From the NCBI GenBank assembly GCA_018968805.1, contig JAGWZX010000023.1, positions 1 to 7,743 on the forward strand: a stretch of DNA of 7,743 nucleotides, read 5' to 3'. The first letter of the stretch is position 1. Every line of letters starts with the position of its first letter. Origin of the DNA: Patescibacteria group bacterium. GTDB lineage: Bacteria > Patescibacteriota > Minisyncoccia > Phycocordibacterales > SIBU01. Below the pieces are notes generated by a model. The model ran no database searches. It saw nothing but the letters and a program-made list of their open reading frames with translations, and was not told the origin of the DNA. Shown in pieces: positions 4,552 to 7,743 of this stretch. The position numbers were made by a program, and so were the translations under genes.

Positions 4552-5277
4552 TCAGCGGACCTCTTTCCACTCTTTACTGACCGAGCGCTTAAACAAAGCC
4601 ACCGCGATGCCGTTCGCCAGCCACACGAGCATCAGCCGCGGCCAACCGACCGCGCGAGCTCGCCTACCTTCCTCAAACACTGTGAGCGACGTGTCATAAC
4701 GAGTGTGGCCGATTTTGGCAAGGCGATGAAAAAGGTCGTGGTCTTCACTCGCCACGATGCGTTCGTCAAAACCGCCGATCTTTCTGAAAGCATCGGCGCG
4801 CACCATCTGAAATTCGCCCGATCCGGTACCGAAGCGCAAGATATTATTCATAAAAGCGTTGAAGAAATTATGAAAGCCGCGGAAAAAATGGTCCGAAAAC
4901 CGTTCCAGTTCCGGTAGAACTCTGATGCGGCTACCGAGAGCGACAAGTTTGGGATCGCGAGCGAAATCTTCAAGGGCTTTCCTAAAAAAAGCGTCCGGCG
5001 AAGGCACGATAACATCGGCATCAATGAAGACCAAAAATTCTCCCGAGGCCTTCTTGGCGCCGTCATTTTTACCTTGGCTTATTTTCTGGCGCATCGTACC
5101 GCTATAAACCACAACCTCCTTGGCGTAGCGCGCGGCGATAGCTTGCGTGGCATCGGTACTGCCGCCGTCGGAAACGATAATTTCGTAAGGTATATTCTTG
5201 AGACCATCTTTAATATTCTTGAGAGTGGCCTCAATGGCGGCTGATTCGTTTTTAGTCGGAATAACAATGGAAATCAT
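4552..5277 (-). CDS. GT2 glycosyltransferase, last gene of envelope operon
   Basis: A 241-residue family 2 glycosyltransferase. ISIVIPTKNES (2-12) is the opening strand, VSDGGSTD (35-42) the nucleotide-binding motif and IDADV (85-89) the metal-binding DxD. SGEFQMVRADAFRKIGGFDE (153-172) and ASEDHDLFHRL (176-186) are the acceptor and base region. One hydrophobic stretch near 215-232 could attach the C-terminus to the membrane, so the likely substrate is a lipid or lipid-linked carrier. I start at the ATG at 5275-5277, one base after the DedA stop, which implies translational coupling; no Shine-Dalgarno sequence is needed or seen. A TTG nine codons upstream would overlap the DedA gene and adds nothing conserved. 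It shares little beyond family motifs with the convergent GT2 at 3275-4534 and lacks that enzyme's multi-pass domain. Confidence 0.92.
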   Translation of the reverse strand: MISIVIPTKNESAAIEATLKNIKDGLKNIPYEIIVSDGGSTDATQAIAARYAKEVVVYSGTMRQKISQGKNDGAKKASGEFLVFIDADVIVPSPDAFFRKALEDFARDPKLVALGSRIRVLPELERFSDHFFRGFHNFFNAFMNNILRFGTGSGEFQMVRADAFRKIGGFDERIVASEDHDLFHRLAKIGHTRYDTSLTVFEEGRRARAVGWPRLMLVWLANGIAVALFKRSVSKEWKEVR

Positions 5278-5278
5278 A

Positions 5279-5869
5279 TCAAAAGTTTGACTTGTTTCTG
5301 ACAAAACTGGTGAATCCGAAAAATGCCGACGCCAGCAATGTCACTGCCGCCACGATGAAAGCGATTCTAAAACCTTTATCCACCAAATAATACAAATGAC
5401 CGAGGAAAAAACCGACGGAAATAAGCATGCCCGTCCAGATAAAACCACCCGCGAGATTTAAAATCAAATATTTCCTAAACGGCACGCGCGTAGCGCCGGC
5501 AGCAATCAAAACCGCCAGAGCGAAACCGAACCCCATGGTAATTTTTGAAATGAATAAAATTTTAGTGTGATACTTATTGAACAGTCCTTCAATTTTTTCA
5601 AACACGGCATGCGTTACGCCGAAAATGTGCCCGAACCGCCTGATAAACGGCTCGGCCGCCTTGCGCCCTATCCAGTACCATATGATATCGCCCGCAAAAT
5701 CAGCCGTTACAAGCGTGGCGTAAAGCGGCCAAAAAGAAAAATCGCCGAGGCGCAAGAGAAACCCGCCCGCGAGCATGATGACAGGTCCCTGAAAAAGCGT
5801 GCTCGCGAAAACCAGAGGATAGCGGTAGGTTGCGAGTAAAGTCAGCGAGGCTGTGAATATTCCAACCAT
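5279..5869 (-). CDS. DedA/VTT-family membrane protein, divergent
   Basis: A 196-residue integral membrane protein. Family members move lipids across the membrane; some recycle undecaprenyl phosphate or flip phospholipids. Hydrophobic segments lie near 4-25, 28-41, 46-67, 104-125, 134-157 and 167-188. The conserved GDIIWYWIGR (60-69) is clear. The re-entrant region reads FISKITMGFGFALAVLIAAG (106-125), followed by GGFIW (141-145). Typical bacterial DedA proteins have an arginine pair in this region; here the first is Lys109 and the second is not obvious. The usual Glu-Pro-Pro-Gly-Glu-like entry is reduced to FQGPVIMLAGG (26-36). The ATG at 5867-5869 lacks a Shine-Dalgarno sequence. It lies 51 bases after the ABC exporter stop, with a small dyad (5879-5892) but no terminator in that gap. 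The stop is one base from the next ATG, so the gene is probably in one operon with both neighbours. Confidence 0.85.
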   Translation of the reverse strand: MVGIFTASLTLLATYRYPLVFASTLFQGPVIMLAGGFLLRLGDFSFWPLYATLVTADFAGDIIWYWIGRKAAEPFIRRFGHIFGVTHAVFEKIEGLFNKYHTKILFISKITMGFGFALAVLIAAGATRVPFRKYLILNLAGGFIWTGMLISVGFFLGHLYYLVDKGFRIAFIVAAVTLLASAFFGFTSFVRNKSNF

Positions 5870-5920
5870 ACTTATAAAATTACCATCGTAATAAATGATA
5901 ACACGGTCTCGCTGTCCGAA

Positions 5921-7743
5921 CTATTCGTCGCGCACGATAAAACCGCCGGCCTGGAGTTTCCAGAGTTTGGTATATAAACTGTAATCGTTTCGTAGCAATT
6001 CGTCGTGGCTGCCTTCCTCAACAATCTTGCCTTTCTCAATGACAAGGATGCGATCCATTTTCTTAATGGTGGAAAGCCGGTGCGCGATGACAATGACGGT
6101 TTTGTCCTTCATAAGTTTGTCCAGAGCGTCTTGAATAAGCGATTCGGAATGCGAATCCAGACTGGAAGTGGCTTCATCCAGAATAAGGATCGGCGCGCTT
6201 TTGAGAATCGCCCTGGCGATGGCGACGCGCTGGCGTTCGCCGCCGGAAAGCTTGATGCCGCGCTCGCCGACGTAGGTACCGTAGCCGGCCGGAAGACTCA
6301 AAGCGAATTCGTCGCAGTGCGCGAGCCGGGCCGCCGCGAGCGCTTCGGAATCACCGGCCTCGCGGCGGCCGTAGAGAATATTTTCAAGAAGAGTGCGGTG
6401 GAAAAGAATCGGATCCTGCGGCACCAAACTTAGATTCTCTCGCAAACTTTCCTGTTTAACCGTCCGGATATCCGCGCCGTCAATAAGAATCCGGCCGCTC
6501 GTCACGTCATAAAGACGCAAAAGCAGTTTTACGAAAGTGGATTTGCCCGCGCCTGACGGGCCGACAAGCGCCACCTTTTCACCGGGCGCGATAGTGAGAT
6601 TCAAATCGGCAAGCACGGCGCGGTTCCCTTCAAAAGTAAAGCCGACATTTTCAAAACGCACTTCCCCTTTAGGCACGGACAATCGTCCGGCGCGCGGCAT
6701 GTCTTTAACTTCATGCGGCAATTTCAAAATATCCACCATTTCCTTCGCGTCCGCCGAGGCCTCGTACATGCTTCTAATGACTCGGCTGAAATCCCAGAGC
6801 CGCCCGCCCAACCCGATAAGATAAACCTGGATAAGCACGAACGTGCCGACGGTCAAAAGCCCTTCCCGCCAATACCGAATCGCGAAATAAAACATTAGAA
6901 ATTCAATGCCGAAAATGAGAAGGGATTGAACGGTATCAACAACATTCTGAAGATTCCAGGCAAAACGGGTCAAACGGGCCTGGTCGTTCGCCACATCACG
7001 GAAATAACCGGACTCAGCCGATACTCCTGTAAACAGCTGAATGGTATTCTGGTTCGTAATGGCGTCGGACAGAACGCCTGTCGTAAACGAATCAAGCGCC
7101 GCCCGCTTGATGTCGTATTTCAGCTTCCAGCGCGAAAAGAAATAATTAAAAGCGATAAAGATCAGCGTCCAGATAATAAGCATTTCTGTGATCAACGGGT
7201 TAATGTACCAAAGCACGATGGCCATACCGACAAGCTGGACACCGATCGGCAAAATATCGTAAATGACCCGATCGGAAAGCACTTCAAAGGCCCGAGCGAA
7301 ACGGTTAACGCGCTGGACGAGCGATCCGGTAAAATTATTGGCGTAGAAAGCATACGAATGATCGATCATGTAATCGAAAGCCTGCTGTTTTAGCTTGCCG
7401 ATTACAAGCGCTTGAAAATGCGTCTGCGAAAAAGTGGAAATACGGAATGCCAGCCAGACAATACCGTGTAAAACGAGGATCAGCACGATGATATGGATCA
7501 TTAAGGCGCTTCTGGCGTCTACGGAAAGCGTCGCCGTATTAAGAACGTCAAAAAATTGTTTATAGTAAACCGGCACGATAACGCCGAAAATCTGCGACAC
7601 GATAACGCCGGAAACCGCGCTTATTAAGGCGAGTTTGTGATAACGCATCCCCTGCCAAAAAGCCCTGAAAGCGTCGGCGGTTGTCGCGGTTCCGACATAG
7701 GCATGGCGCGGCTTGTTGTCAAATTGTTTTTGAGAAACCGCCA
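5921..7743 (-). CDS. Type I ABC exporter (MsbA/multidrug-like), 5' end beyond window
   Basis: A fused membrane-plus-ATPase half-transporter that would act as a homodimer or heterodimer in the cytoplasmic membrane. The frame is open to the right edge, adding about 31 residues (including AFRAFWQG) before the first in-window ATG at 7648. That ATG is therefore probably not the start. Numbering from it, transmembrane segments lie near 8-28, 47-68, 131-149, 152-171, 240-258 and 265-283. The nucleotide-binding domain holds Walker A GPSGAGKST (363-371), Q-loop Gln411, signature LSGGERQR (467-474), Walker B ILILDE (487-492), D-loop SSLD (495-498) and H-loop His523. All catalytic residues are intact. 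The substrate could be a lipid, a lipid-linked glycan or a drug. Its position upstream of DedA and a GT2 gene favours an envelope lipid, which is inference. It is the first visible gene of this operon, and its promoter lies outside the window. Confidence 0.93.
   Translation of the reverse strand, partial: AVSQKQFDNKPRHAYVGTATTADAFRAFWQGMRYHKLALISAVSGVIVSQIFGVIVPVYYKQFFDVLNTATLSVDARSALMIHIIVLILVLHGIVWLAFRISTFSQTHFQALVIGKLKQQAFDYMIDHSYAFYANNFTGSLVQRVNRFARAFEVLSDRVIYDILPIGVQLVGMAIVLWYINPLITEMLIIWTLIFIAFNYFFSRWKLKYDIKRAALDSFTTGVLSDAITNQNTIQLFTGVSAESGYFRDVANDQARLTRFAWNLQNVVDTVQSLLIFGIEFLMFYFAIRYWREGLLTVGTFVLIQVYLIGLGGRLWDFSRVIRSMYEASADAKEMVDILKLPHEVKDMPRAGRLSVPKGEVRFENVGFTFEGNRAVLADLNLTIAPGEKVALVGPSGAGKSTFVKLLLRLYDVTSGRILIDGADIRTVKQESLRENLSLVPQDPILFHRTLLENILYGRREAGDSEALAAARLAHCDEFALSLPAGYGTYVGERGIKLSGGERQRVAIARAILKSAPILILDEATSSLDSHSESLIQDALDKLMKDKTVIVIAHRLSTIKKMDRILVIEKGKIVEEGSHDELLRNDYSLYTKLWKLQAGGFIVRDE

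Noticed and set aside
4459..4917. Plus-strand frame of 152 codons overlapping the second GT2 gene
   Set aside because: It is antisense to clear GT2 motifs on the minus strand and has no recognisable features of its own.
5278..5304. TTG start for the second GT2 gene, overlapping the DedA gene
   Set aside because: The ATG at 5275-5277 sits one base after the DedA stop and immediately before the first conserved strand, which is the more usual coupled arrangement.
7646..7648. ATG at 7648 as the true start of the ABC exporter
   Set aside because: The frame stays open to the window edge, with plausible protein sequence such as AFRAFWQG directly before it. The purine-rich stretch in front of the ATG is too close to serve as a Shine-Dalgarno sequence.
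1..7743. CRISPR arrays, tRNA or rRNA genes, insertion sequences
   Set aside because: No regularly spaced repeats, no cloverleaf with a conserved T-loop sequence, no ribosomal RNA signature and no transposase-like frame was seen. The 2-49 hairpin has two stems only and is not a tRNA.

Overview
The window looks like chromosomal DNA from an uncultured bacterium of moderate GC content with compact gene spacing. My best guess is a member of the Patescibacteria (Candidate Phyla Radiation). This is an inference from the many short proteins with no recognisable family, a reduced style of envelope genes (single GT2 enzymes, a divergent DedA protein, an MsbA-type exporter), sparse Shine-Dalgarno sequences and GC-rich hairpins between genes. 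There is no rRNA, tRNA, CRISPR array, transposase or phage gene.

Left part (1-3110) is a patchwork of small, mostly independent transcription units. An unrecognised 157-residue gene (80-553, +) ends in an intrinsic terminator. On the minus strand, a flavodoxin-fold quinone/NAD(P)H oxidoreductase (1600-2190) is followed by a possible 39-residue gene (1478-1597) and a strong 13-bp hairpin terminator. Just beyond that terminator lie a separate sigma70-type promoter and a P-loop kinase-like gene (732-1370). A 73-bp imperfect palindrome (2233-2305) occupies the space upstream of the oxidoreductase. A basic 105-residue gene (2449-2766, +) has its own promoter and terminator. It converges on an unrecognised 86-residue gene (2841-3101, -), and two back-to-back terminators separate them.

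Right part (3102-7743) is an envelope-glycan region. A divergent promoter region (3102-3274) drives a GT2 glycosyltransferase with a membrane C-terminal domain (3275-4534, +). A perfect TATAAT lies so close to its ATG that the transcript should be leaderless. Converging on it from the right edge is a minus-strand operon: a type I ABC exporter whose start lies outside the window, a DedA/VTT-family membrane protein, and a second GT2 glycosyltransferase whose ATG is 1 nt from the DedA stop codon. From family knowledge, a lipid-modifying glycosyltransferase, a DedA-type lipid-carrier transporter and an ABC exporter could together make, recycle and export a lipid-linked sugar. The substrate cannot be read from the sequence.

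I found no clear evidence of a wholly new multi-gene system. The most interesting signals are the leaderless glycosyltransferase promoter, the tandem-duplicated -35 element in front of the kinase, the 73-bp palindrome, the 10-bp tandem repeat between the divergent genes, and the small reading frame tucked between the oxidoreductase stop and its terminator.
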